Source: an uncultured Myxococcales bacterium
GTDB lineage: Bacteria > Myxococcota > Myxococcia > Myxococcales > Myxococcaceae
NCBI GenBank assembly: GCA_937980205.1
Contig: CALJKW010000069.1
Span: 234,108-298,107, forward strand
Length of the DNA stretch: 64,000 nt
Direction: 5' to 3'
The notes beneath the pieces are model-generated. The model worked only from the letters and a program-made list of their open reading frames with translations, was not told the origin of the DNA and searched no databases. Positions 35,071 through 42,609 of this stretch are shown here, one piece after another. Numbering within the stretch: the stretch's first letter is position 1; each line of letters begins with the position of its first letter. A program made the translations under genes and the position numbers.

Positions 35071-36119
35071 CACTTCTGCTCCTGCTTCGCGGCCTCGGCT
35101 TCGGCCTTCCGCTCCATCGCGACCTTCAGCACCGCCGCGGCCGCCTGGTAGAGCTCCTCAGGCACCTCTTCGCCGACGTCGTAATTCACGAGCGTGCGCG
35201 CCAGCGGCACGTCTTTGACGATGGGGATTTCGAGCTCGCCGGCCTGCTTGCGGATCTTCAAGGCGTCCTCCTCGCGACCCTTGGCGACGATGTAGGGAGC
35301 GTCACACTCCGCTTCGTCGTACCGAAGGGCCACTGCGATGTGGGTGGGGTTGACCACGACGGCGGTGGCTTTCTGCACCCCACGTGCCGGTCCACCTGCC
35401 GAGATTTGCTGGTGGAGCTGCTTCCGCTTCGCCTTGTGGTGCGGATCTCCTTCGTTGCTCTTGTGCTCCTGCTTCAGGTCCTCGCGGGACATCATGAGGT
35501 CCTTGAGGTGCTTGCGCCGAGCGAGGGCGTAGTCGCCCGCGCCGAGCAGGAGCAGCACCACGACGCCCTTCGTCAGCACGGGGGAGAGCGCCGTCAGCCC
35601 GGTGAGCATGGCGAGCTCGCCGCTGCGACCCACGCTCGAGAACACCGCAGAGGCCGCGTCCCTCGCGTCGCTCCAGACGACCCACGCCACCACCGCCGCG
35701 ACGACCAGCCCCTTGGCGACCTCCATCACCTGCTGCGCGCTGAAGAGCTTCTTGATGCCCTTGAACGGGTCGACCCGCTCGAGCTGCGGGGCGACGTGGT
35801 CCGCGTTCACCTGGAACCCGGCGGTCGCGACCGAGACGGCGAAGGACGCGAGCATCGCGGCGAGCACCGGAGGGCCCGTGAGCGTGGCGAGGACGAGCAC
35901 CGCCTGTGACAGCGCTTTCGTCGGCGTGAGGTCCGGCGTCGACAGGACATGGGCCGTCCACGCCTTCAACGTCTGCGGCGCATCCGAGAGGCCGAAGCCC
36001 ACGACACCGCCGAACGTCACTGCCGAGGCGCTCAGCAGCCGGCTGCGGGCGATCTGGCCCTTCTTCCGGGCCTCGCGGAGCTTCTGCTCCGACGGCTTCT
36101 CGGTCTTCTCTCCGCTCAC
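35070..36119 (-). CDS. sctU: T3SS autocleaving switch protein SctU (FlhB family)
   Basis: A 349-residue protein with four membrane helices after the family start EKTEKPSEQKLREARKKGQIARS. The autocleavage motif NPTH is at residues 257-260, followed by IAVALRYDE. Cleavage after Asn257 is expected to drive substrate switching from early to late secretion. The start is GTG 36119, in a GTGA overlap with the sctT stop. Confidence 0.93.
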   Translation of the reverse strand: MSGEKTEKPSEQKLREARKKGQIARSRLLSASAVTFGGVVGFGLSDAPQTLKAWTAHVLSTPDLTPTKALSQAVLVLATLTGPPVLAAMLASFAVSVATAGFQVNADHVAPQLERVDPFKGIKKLFSAQQVMEVAKGLVVAAVVAWVVWSDARDAASAVFSSVGRSGELAMLTGLTALSPVLTKGVVVLLLLGAGDYALARRKHLKDLMMSREDLKQEHKSNEGDPHHKAKRKQLHQQISAGGPARGVQKATAVVVNPTHIAVALRYDEAECDAPYIVAKGREEDALKIRKQAGELEIPIVKDVPLARTLVNYDVGEEVPEELYQAAAAVLKVAMERKAEAEAAKQEQK

Positions 36120-36910
36120 CGGCCGAGCTCCATCAGCGCCTGCATCGCGCCACCGGCGCCAGCGGCCTCGGCGAGCATGGCTTGCGCGATCACGCCGATG
36201 GTGAGGAAGAGCACCGCTCCGCCGGCGAGGATCTTCAGCGGCGCGCCCACGTCCTGCAGGTTCATCTGCGGCGCCGCGCGGGACGCGAGCCCCATCACAC
36301 AGTCGACGGCGAGCGCGGCGGCGGCCACGGGAGCACCGATGGCAAGGCCCGTGCCCAGCGCAACCCCCGCCAACGTCACGACGTGCATCGCCGCCGACTC
36401 CGTGTGCGCGAACGCGCCGAGCTTCACCACCGCATACGAGTGGAAGAGCCCCTTGAGCATCAGCGGCATGACGGCGCCGGTAGCGACCATCGCCACCATC
36501 AGTTGGTACAGGCCGTCGCCCGCGGCCGACTCGCGCGTCCCGGCGTGCGGCAGCGCGGCCTCGGCGGACGAGCCGCGGAACAGGTCGACGAGCTTGCCGC
36601 CCATGCGCGCCGCGTCGAACGGCAGCGAGGCCACGAGGCCGAGCGCGACGCCGAACGAGAACTCGCGAACCACGAGCGACGCGAGCGTGAGCGCATCCGA
36701 CACGGCTTCGAGGGGGGCCACGCCACCTGCGAAGTGCACGCACATCGACAGCGCCAGCACCACGCCCAGCTTCACCGTCGTCGGAGCCGCCTCGCCGCCG
36801 AGGACGGGGCACAGGAAGACGACCGGCAAGAGCCTCGCCGCGCACAGCGCCACCGCGATCACGTGCGGCGTCATCGCGGCGATCTGCAGCTGAAGCTCGA
36901 CCGAGGTCAC
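36116..36910 (-). CDS. sctT: T3SS export apparatus protein SctT (FliR family)
   Basis: A 264-residue polytopic protein of the export gate core. It has six hydrophobic segments and SctT/FliR-like stretches (FSFGVALGLVASLPFDAARMGGKLVDLFRG, ILAGGAVLFLTIGV). GTG 36910 overlaps the sctS stop in a GTGA, which settles the start over longer in-frame options. With SctR and SctS it forms the helical export channel. Confidence 0.88.
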   Translation of the reverse strand: MTSVELQLQIAAMTPHVIAVALCAARLLPVVFLCPVLGGEAAPTTVKLGVVLALSMCVHFAGGVAPLEAVSDALTLASLVVREFSFGVALGLVASLPFDAARMGGKLVDLFRGSSAEAALPHAGTRESAAGDGLYQLMVAMVATGAVMPLMLKGLFHSYAVVKLGAFAHTESAAMHVVTLAGVALGTGLAIGAPVAAAALAVDCVMGLASRAAPQMNLQDVGAPLKILAGGAVLFLTIGVIAQAMLAEAAGAGGAMQALMELGR

Positions 36911-37176
36911 GAGCTCACTCCGGGAAGGGCGAGCAGCAGCTGCGTGGTGAAGCGGGTGAGCTGCCCTCCGATCCACGGCGCGGCGATCACCAGCGCGAGC
37001 ACCGCCGCGCAGAGCTTCGGCACCACCGAGAGCGTGGCCTCCTGAATCTGCGTCGTGGCCTGCAAGAGGCTCATGAAGAACCCGACCACGAGGCTCGCGG
37101 CGATCGGCGGCAGCGACGCGAGGATCATCAGCAGCAGGGCCTCGCGGGCGAGGCTCAAGAGCATGTCCTGGCTCAT
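36907..37176 (-). CDS. sctS: T3SS export apparatus protein SctS (FliQ family)
   Basis: An 89-residue protein with two membrane helices, the FliQ/SctS size and layout: LAREALLLMILASLPPIAASLVVGF and QATTQIQEATLSVVPKLCAA. ATG 37176 forms a TGATG junction with sctR. Confidence 0.92.
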   Translation of the reverse strand: MSQDMLLSLAREALLLMILASLPPIAASLVVGFFMSLLQATTQIQEATLSVVPKLCAAVLALVIAAPWIGGQLTRFTTQLLLALPGVSS

Positions 37177-37850
37177 CAGCGGTACCCCAGGATGAGGCCG
37201 CGGGCGAGCAGCGCCCACCCGTCGACCGCGACGAACAGCAGCACCTTGAACGGCAGGCTGACCTGGCTCGGCGACAGCGTCTGCATGCCGAGCGCGAGCA
37301 GGACGTTCGCGATCAGCATGTCGAGCACGAGGAAGGGCAGGAAGATGAGGAAGCCGATGGTGAACGCCTCCTTCAGCTCGGTGATGACGAACGCCGGCAC
37401 GATGACGGTGAGATCGTGCTCGGTGACGAGCTCGGCCTGGTCCGCCGGGCGCAGCTCGCGCGCCATGTCGAGGAACCGCGCGCGCTCCTCCGCGCCGCCG
37501 TGCTTCTCGAGAAAGTCCTTCAGCGGCTGCAGCGTCGGGCCGGCGGCGTCGACGATCTCGTCGCCGGTCGGGTGCCGGTCGTAGGTCGCCTTCGCCGACA
37601 CGTAGATCTGCTCGAAGACCGGGGCCATCACGTGCGCCGACAGCACCGCGGCGAGGCCGGTCAGCACGATCGTCGGCGGCGCCTGCTGCGTGCCGAGCGC
37701 CGAACGCACGAGCGACAGCACGACCGCCATCTTCGAGAAGCTCGTCAGCATCACGACCGCGAACGGCACCAGCGCCATCAGCGCCAAGAGCCCCATCATC
37801 GGCAGCGGGGAGCTCGCGAACGACTGGTTCATCTCGACCGCCGGGTTCAT
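37176..37850 (-). CDS. sctR: T3SS export apparatus protein SctR (FliP family)
   Basis: A 224-residue protein with four membrane helices and the FliP/SctR signatures VMLTSFSKMAVVLSLVRSALGTQQAPP and FVITELKEAFTIGFLIFLPFLVLDMLIANVL. Length fits the non-flagellar members, which lack the long FliP signal region. ATG 37850 overlaps the stop of the FliO-like gene (ATGA). Confidence 0.95.
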   Translation of the reverse strand: MNPAVEMNQSFASSPLPMMGLLALMALVPFAVVMLTSFSKMAVVLSLVRSALGTQQAPPTIVLTGLAAVLSAHVMAPVFEQIYVSAKATYDRHPTGDEIVDAAGPTLQPLKDFLEKHGGAEERARFLDMARELRPADQAELVTEHDLTVIVPAFVITELKEAFTIGFLIFLPFLVLDMLIANVLLALGMQTLSPSQVSLPFKVLLFVAVDGWALLARGLILGYR

Positions 37851-38218
37851 GACACGCTCCTCAGCGCCTGCTTGAAGGTCTGCTTCCGGGCCGTGCGGCG
37901 GCGCGCGGCCCCCGGCTGGTGCACCTCGGCGAAGCCGTCTCCGTGGACGACGAGCAGCGCCTTCCCATCGACCTCGATCAGCGCCAGGCCCGTGCGCTGC
38001 GAGAGCCCGGTGCGTGCGATGACCGACAGCCGCGGCTTCTCGCCGTCACCGGCGCGCGCGTGGCGGGCCTTCAGGTACCACCAGGCGAACCCGGCGATGG
38101 CGATCGCGGCAACGGCGACGCGGGCGAGGAGCGCGGCGTTCAGCCCACCGAGGCTGGCTGCAGCGCCGAGCGCGAGGATGACTGCTGAGGCGACGAGGAT
38201 CTTGGTCTTGGGGTTCAT
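37847..38218 (-). CDS. FliO-like protein in a T3SS operon
   Basis: A 123-residue bitopic protein. It has one or two hydrophobic segments (about 8-45) and then a small beta-domain, LSVIARTGLSQRTGLALIEVDGKALLVVHGDGFAEV, which matches the FliO pattern of a strand pair around an LxxVxV core. FliO assists FliP assembly in flagella and is normally absent from injectisomes. Its place directly before sctR is the flagellar order fliN-fliO-fliP. The call rests on pattern and position, not on strong identity. Confidence 0.7.
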   Translation of the reverse strand: MNPKTKILVASAVILALGAAASLGGLNAALLARVAVAAIAIAGFAWWYLKARHARAGDGEKPRLSVIARTGLSQRTGLALIEVDGKALLVVHGDGFAEVHQPGAARRRTARKQTFKQALRSVS

Positions 38219-38235
38219 GGGGAGCTCTCTTCGAC

Positions 38236-38469
38236 TCACTTCTGCATGGAGAGGATTCGCGCCCCGAGCTCGCCGTCGACCTCGACGATCTCGGCGCGAG
38301 CGACGGCGCGGTCGCCGATGCGCAGGGTCACCGGCTGCGACGCGTTGATGTGCAGCGGCACCACGGCGCCGGGCTTCAGCGTCGTCAGCTCCGCGACGGG
38401 CAGCAGCAGCCGCGTGAGCTCGATCTCGACCTCGACGGGCAGCGCAGGGTCCGCGACGTCTTTCGCCAT
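38236..38469 (-). CDS. Probable internally initiated SctQ-C (SpoA domain only)
   Basis: Inside sctQ the minus strand reads GAGGAGTCGAACATG, an ideal ribosome-binding site six bases before ATG 38469, in frame with sctQ. The product would be 77 residues: MAKDVADPALPVEV onward, exactly the SpoA domain. Short SctQ-C products made this way are established in Yersinia (YscQ), Salmonella (SpaO, SsaQ) and Shigella (Spa33) and are part of the working complex. Here it is inferred from sequence alone. Confidence 0.6.
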   Translation of the reverse strand: MAKDVADPALPVEVEIELTRLLLPVAELTTLKPGAVVPLHINASQPVTLRIGDRAVARAEIVEVDGELGARILSMQK

Positions 38470-39405
38470 GTTCGACTCCTCGGTGATGGCGCGCGTGCGC
38501 GCCTGGTTGAAGGTGAAGCGGCCGTCCGCGATCGCGCCGCTCAGCTCGAAGGTCCGCGACTCGAGCCGCGCGGTGCCGGCGATGACGCCGCCCTCGAGCT
38601 TCAAGCCGTCGAAGACGACGACGTCGCCGGCGTTGAGCGAGCCCAGGTCCGCGTACGAGAGCTTCGCGGTGCCCACCATCAGCCGCGCCGGAACGCGCGC
38701 GGCAGCCACGCTCGCGTCGAGCGAACCGGTGAACGACTCCTCGACCGCGTGGCACGCCCGCTCGATCGCGAGCGACGGCACGATGAGCCGCATGATGCCG
38801 CGCGTGCCGTCGAGCTCGGGCCGCACGTGAAACGACAGGTGCCGCTTCCGGCAATCGAGCTTCCCGAGCGCGGTCGCGCGGTCGGTGTGAATCGTCATCA
38901 GCCGCGGCGCGAACAGCTGCTCGAGCAGCGGGTTGTTCCGCATCGCCTCGACCGCGAGCAGCAGCAGCCAACCGAACGCGGCCTCTTCGAGGCGGGTGAG
39001 GTCGAGCGGCAGCGCCAGCCGAGCCGGCGAACCGGCGAGCCGCGAGAGCATGCCGCCGAGCGTCAGGGCGTCGACCTCGAGGCAGGCGACGGTGCCCACC
39101 GCCGTGAGATCGAACATCGCGAACGCCGAGAACCGGGAGAGCCCCTCGAACGGGTTCATCCACGTCGGGGTCAGCTCACCTTGCAGCATGAGCGGCGCGC
39201 CGAGCTGCTCCGACACCGACTTCGCGCACTCCTCCAGGAACTGGTTGGCAGCGGCCGCGAGCGTCGGACGGCGGCCGACCATGACGTGCGCGCGGCTCGC
39301 GCGAAACGGCGGCTTCCACCGGAAGGGGCGGATGCGGACGGTGGTCTGCGGCCGGCCTTTCGGGGGCATCGTCGTGACCGTGCAGGCCGCCTCGGTGTCG
39401 TACAT
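38236..39405 (-). CDS. sctQ: T3SS cytoplasmic sorting platform protein SctQ (SpoA domain)
   Basis: About 389 residues from ATG 39405. A GTG at 39423 and an ATG at 39369 are also possible, and none has a strong ribosome-binding site. The C-terminal 75 residues are a SpoA/FliN domain (LPVEVEIELTRLLLPVAELTTLKPGAVVPL, VTLRIGDRAVARAEIVEVDGELGARI). A second, divergent SpoA-like segment is at about residues 250-320. SctQ forms the pods that load export substrates. An internal start at 38469 is described separately. Confidence 0.85.
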   Translation of the reverse strand: MYDTEAACTVTTMPPKGRPQTTVRIRPFRWKPPFRASRAHVMVGRRPTLAAAANQFLEECAKSVSEQLGAPLMLQGELTPTWMNPFEGLSRFSAFAMFDLTAVGTVACLEVDALTLGGMLSRLAGSPARLALPLDLTRLEEAAFGWLLLLAVEAMRNNPLLEQLFAPRLMTIHTDRATALGKLDCRKRHLSFHVRPELDGTRGIMRLIVPSLAIERACHAVEESFTGSLDASVAAARVPARLMVGTAKLSYADLGSLNAGDVVVFDGLKLEGGVIAGTARLESRTFELSGAIADGRFTFNQARTRAITEESNMAKDVADPALPVEVEIELTRLLLPVAELTTLKPGAVVPLHINASQPVTLRIGDRAVARAEIVEVDGELGARILSMQK

Positions 39406-39464
39406 GCCGCCGGAGCAGTTCACCCTTCGAACCAGGGCAACCGGTCGGATTCACTGGGGCAGCG

Positions 39465-39890
39465 TCAGCGGGTGGCTTCGCGCACGAGACGGGCGGCGAA
39501 CGCGTTCCGGCCGGGCAGCTGGCGGAACTCCTGGTTCGCGAGGTTGGCGAAGCGCACCTGCTGCTGAGGTGTCATCTGCGCGTACATCGCGAGCCGCAGC
39601 ACCGGGGCCGCTTCGCCCATGAGGCGGGCGAGGCGGTCGTGTTGGTCGGCACGCGGGCCGAACTCGAGCGTCGCGCGCGCCTGCCGTTTGCTCGACGGCC
39701 AGACCAGCGCCTGGGCGACGAGCTTTCGGGCCGCCGCGGATGCCGGAGCGACCAGCCCGTCCAGCACCTTCGACGCGCGCGGATGACGGTTCACCACCGC
39801 GAAGAGCGCGATGCGCTCGGCGAGCTCGGTCTCGCCGAACGCGCCGGGGTTCACGACGCGCGTGGTGGTCTGAGGGTCAGCCACGGTCAC
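39465..39890 (-). CDS. T3SS operon protein in the SctK position
   Basis: A 141-residue cytoplasmic, helical protein with no membrane segment. GTG 39890 overlaps the sctJ stop (GTGA). It sits between sctJ and sctQ, where SctK and SctL are often found, but I see no convincing SctK or SctL motif. The text around NRHPRASKVLDGLV and MTPQQQVRFANLANQEFRQL is not one I recognise. A sorting-platform accessory is the best guess from position only. Confidence 0.6.
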   Translation of the reverse strand: MTVADPQTTTRVVNPGAFGETELAERIALFAVVNRHPRASKVLDGLVAPASAAARKLVAQALVWPSSKRQARATLEFGPRADQHDRLARLMGEAAPVLRLAMYAQMTPQQQVRFANLANQEFRQLPGRNAFAARLVREATR

Positions 39891-40726
39891 GCCACCTTGC
39901 GCGCAGCCGTCGCGATCACCGGCTTCGGAGCGGCCGGCGTCTGCACCGGCGTCGTCGCCTTGGGCATCGGCTGTGCCGCGGGAGTCGCGTTCTGCACGCT
40001 CGCGGCGCTGGGCTTCTTCGTCAGCCGACGAAGCTGCACGGTCATCGCGACCAGGACTCCCGAGACGAGCGTGAGCAGGACGGCGAGGGCGACGACGAAC
40101 CCCTTGAGCCGCACGACGTCGGTGACTTCGGGGACGGGCAGCGCCACGTGCGTCTCGACCGGGTCCACCACGAGCGCGACGTCGTCGGGCTTCAGACCTT
40201 CGACCGAGCCGGCGATGAGGCCCTTGAGCTGCTCCCGCTGCTGCTGGATCCGCTCGAAGCTGCGCGGGTGCACCCGCAGCAGGGCAGAGGCCTTCGACGG
40301 GCTCGGCGTGACGCCCGGCCGCGCGGCGACGGGCACGACCAGCTCGACGCCAGCCGAGACGACGCCGTCCATCGTCTCGATCGTCTGCTCGATGTCGCCT
40401 TCGAGCGCCTCGACCTGCCTCAGCTTCTCGGCCCCGGGCGTGTCGATGAGGCCCGCGCTCTGCGCGACGTCGCGCGTCGTCGTCCGCTGCGGCCGCGGCA
40501 GCTTGAGCTCGGTGAGGACACGCAGCGCATCCGTCGCGCGCTCGTCGTCGACCTCGATCGCCCACGTCGGCTTCTTGCCCTTCTCGGCCACCTTCCGCGC
40601 ATCGAAGCCCCTGCCCACGAGAACGCTCACGATCTCGTTGGCGTCGCGCTCGTCGAGACCGTGCTGAATCTGTGAGCGGCAGCCCGCGAGGATGAGTGCG
40701 ACGACGAGAACGAGACGGCGGTTCAA
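39887..40726 (-). CDS. sctJ: T3SS inner-membrane ring lipoprotein SctJ
   Basis: A 279-residue lipoprotein of the YscJ/PrgK/FliF family. The lipobox ends in Cys16 (LILAGC). Two ring-building modules follow (HGLDERDANEIVSVLVGRGFDA and EGDIEQTIETMDGVVSAGVELVVP), then one membrane segment at about residues 208-233 and a short cytoplasmic tail. FliF is twice as long and is not a lipoprotein, so this gene marks the cluster as non-flagellar. Confidence 0.92.
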   Translation of the reverse strand: MNRRLVLVVALILAGCRSQIQHGLDERDANEIVSVLVGRGFDARKVAEKGKKPTWAIEVDDERATDALRVLTELKLPRPQRTTTRDVAQSAGLIDTPGAEKLRQVEALEGDIEQTIETMDGVVSAGVELVVPVAARPGVTPSPSKASALLRVHPRSFERIQQQREQLKGLIAGSVEGLKPDDVALVVDPVETHVALPVPEVTDVVRLKGFVVALAVLLTLVSGVLVAMTVQLRRLTKKPSAASVQNATPAAQPMPKATTPVQTPAAPKPVIATAARKVA

Positions 40727-40739
40727 GACACGGCTCCTT

Positions 40740-41150
40740 TCAGACCTGCGTCTGCAGCACCTGCTTCACACCACCCGTGGCCTTCTCGACGACCTTCCCG
40801 GCGAGATCGAGCTCCTGGCTCGCGCGGTACATCTGTGTCTGCAGCGCGAGCAGCTCGGCCGGCGAGAACGTCTTCCCCGACTGCGCGAGCTCGAGCACCT
40901 TCTCCATTCGCGTCTGCGCCGCGCTGACCTGGTCGATCGCTCGCGCCGCCGGTCGCTGAGCCTCGACCGGCGGCTTCGCGTCGAGCTTCTGCTGCGGCTG
41001 CGCCTGCGCCTTCACCACCGCGAGCGGCTTCTGATGCGCCGGCGGCTTCGCCGACTTCATGACCTCCGTGAACTTCTGCGTCGCGGGCTTCGCGTTGCCC
41101 GCGCCCGCGATGTTCGACACTCCGATCGAGCCCACTCCGAGCACGGCCAT
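40740..41150 (-). CDS. sctI: T3SS inner rod protein SctI-like
   Basis: A 136-residue soluble protein. The last 45 residues (FSPAELLALQTQMYRASQELDLAGKVVEKAT followed by GGVKQVLQTQV) have the amphipathic helix pattern ending in Gln that typifies SctI/PrgJ/YscI inner rod proteins. The Pro/Gln/Lys-rich first half is longer than usual. It lies directly upstream of sctJ, as in many injectisome operons. No signal peptide, as expected for a T3SS-exported early substrate. Confidence 0.75.
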   Translation of the reverse strand: MAVLGVGSIGVSNIAGAGNAKPATQKFTEVMKSAKPPAHQKPLAVVKAQAQPQQKLDAKPPVEAQRPAARAIDQVSAAQTRMEKVLELAQSGKTFSPAELLALQTQMYRASQELDLAGKVVEKATGGVKQVLQTQV

Positions 41151-41165
41151 GGTCGCCCCCTCTCT

Positions 41166-41648
41166 TCAGCGGATGTTGTTGATGGCGGCCTTCGCCGAGT
41201 CGTGGCGGACCTTGATGATGTTCGAGATGGCGTTGAACTCGCGGCTCTCGCGCTGCATCTCGTTCTGCATCCGCATGTAGTAGTCGCTCATCGCGGCCAT
41301 CTCGCGGACCTGCGCGTTCTCGTAGACGGGCTTGTCCGCCGGCGCGCCGATGTGGCCGCCGTACTGGGTGCCGCCGCCGAGCACGGGCACCGTGGTGCCG
41401 GCGGTGATGCCCTGCGCAGAGGCTGCGGCGACGGCCGGGCCCGAGCCGCCGGCCGACACGATGCCGGTGACGGCGTTCACCGCCGCGCTGACGATCGGTA
41501 CGCCGGGAATCGACCCGACGATGCCGGCGCCGGTCTTCACCGCGGTGCTCAGCGTGTTGGCGAGGATCTGACCGAACTCGTTCTTCGGCGTCTGGCGCCG
41601 ACCGGTCACGGTGAGGGAAAGCGAATTGAGGCGGTTCGGCTGGTCCAT
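41166..41648 (-). CDS. Needle-like (SctF-like) protein with N-terminal extension
   Basis: A 160-residue protein, first gene of the T3SS operon. The C-terminal helix, YYMRMQNEMQRESREFNA then ISNIIKVRHDSAKAAINNIR, closely resembles the end of needle subunits such as PrgI (SNTVKVFKDIDAAIIQNFR). Needle subunits are about 80 residues. Here about 80 extra Gly/Ala/Val-rich residues precede. It could be the needle itself, a needle-tip protein or a pilotin-like relative. ATG 41648 follows CGGAGACCGCC. Confidence 0.55.
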   Translation of the reverse strand: MDQPNRLNSLSLTVTGRRQTPKNEFGQILANTLSTAVKTGAGIVGSIPGVPIVSAAVNAVTGIVSAGGSGPAVAAASAQGITAGTTVPVLGGGTQYGGHIGAPADKPVYENAQVREMAAMSDYYMRMQNEMQRESREFNAISNIIKVRHDSAKAAINNIR

Positions 41649-41679
41649 GGCGGTCTCCGTGTGAGTGACGACACGGGCC

Positions 41680-41700
41680 TGCCATTCACGAGGAATGCCA
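41680..41700. promoter_or_regulatory. Imperfect inverted repeat upstream of the T3SS operon
   Basis: TGCCATTC and GAATGCCA (7 of 8 positions pair) are separated by 5 bases, 32 bases upstream of the first T3SS gene. This is a possible operator for a dimeric regulator. No clear -35/-10 or sigma54 promoter is visible in the 71 bases available between the operon and the patatin remnant. Confidence 0.3.
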
Positions 41701-41719
41701 CCGCAACTGGGCGAAAGCG

Positions 41720-42472
41720 CTAGGACGCGGGGGCCGGCGCGAAGAACGACTCGAGCTGGTCGCGTCGCGCGTGCGCGTCATCCATCCCCATCTGGATGAG
41801 CTGGCTCGCGTAGCCGCCGTCGAACAAGAGGTAGCTGGCGAGGTCGGCCTGCGTGAACAGCTGGCTCTGCGTGAACCGGCGCAGCCAGCGCGCCGGCAGC
41901 GGAGACTCGTCTTCGATGTCGACGCGCCGCTGCCTCAGCAGATCCGCCGCCACCTCGGAGAGGTCACGCGACGGGCGGATCACGAGCTCGCGCACGGGAC
42001 GGTACGGTTGGCCGCGCAGCTCGCGGATGGCTTCGTTGATGCGCGGCAGGAACTCGGGCCCGAACGCCTTCTCTCCGGCTTCGATCATGCCGTTGAAGCG
42101 GCGCAGGCGATCGAGGTCGTACTCGGTCGGGTCCTGCATCAGCGCGTTGAGCACCTTGCCGACGAGCAGCGGCGTGCTCGGCGCAGACCGCATCGGAATC
42201 ATCGGCGGCGGCGCGGCCGGCTTGTGGCGCAGCGTCAGCACGAGCACGCGGTCGGCCCCGAGCCGCAGGGCAGGAGAGAGCGGAGTGTTCTGGCGGACGC
42301 TGCCGTCGCAGAAGAACTCCTCTCCGATGCGCACCGAGCGGAAGAGCAGGGGAATCGCTCCGGAGGCGAGCGCGTGCTCGGGCCCGATGATCGTGTCGCG
42401 CGCCTCGGTGCGGGGGGGGCGCGACTCCACGCGGGCCACGCCGCCTTCCTTGCGCTTCACGAAGACGATGGT
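41720..42472 (-). pseudogene. Patatin-like phospholipase, 3' fragment (copy A)
   Basis: Encodes the last about 250 residues of the patatin-like protein found intact at 45865: from TIVFVKRKEGG through EEFFCDGSVRQNTPLSPA to the end. The catalytic Asp (DGS) is kept, but the nucleophile Ser and the oxyanion GGGxxG are missing. Its 5' side is fused in frame to the tail of a transposase remnant, making a 466-codon chimeric reading frame that is unlikely to be a real protein. The last 300 bases are almost identical to the intact copy. Confidence 0.85.
41764..42060. repeat. Direct repeat with 45909-46205 (patatin 3' ends)
   Basis: About 297 bases with only a couple of visible differences from 45909-46205 (offset 4145). 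Similarity continues to 42472/46617 but falls to roughly 88 percent by eye. A sharp change from near-identity to divergence within a gene suggests recent gene conversion or recombination between the two copies. Confidence 0.8.
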
Positions 42473-42609
42473 GTTCGCCAGCAAAACGGGGCCAGCGACT
42501 GGCACAAGGAGGCTCCGTGACGAAGTGCACAGCGATGCGATGTCCGCAAGCTCGGGTCGGCGCAGCGACTGGTTGCAAAGGAGCGAAACTCGATCTTTCT
42601 CTCTGGGCA

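Noticed and set aside
33013..41648. The operon as a flagellar export cluster
   Set aside because: SctJ is a short lipoprotein, not FliF, and rod- and needle-like genes are present. No flagellin, hook or basal-body genes are seen.
41649..41719. TGGC words upstream of the T3SS operon as a sigma54 promoter
   Set aside because: The GG and GC doublets do not have the required 10-base spacing.
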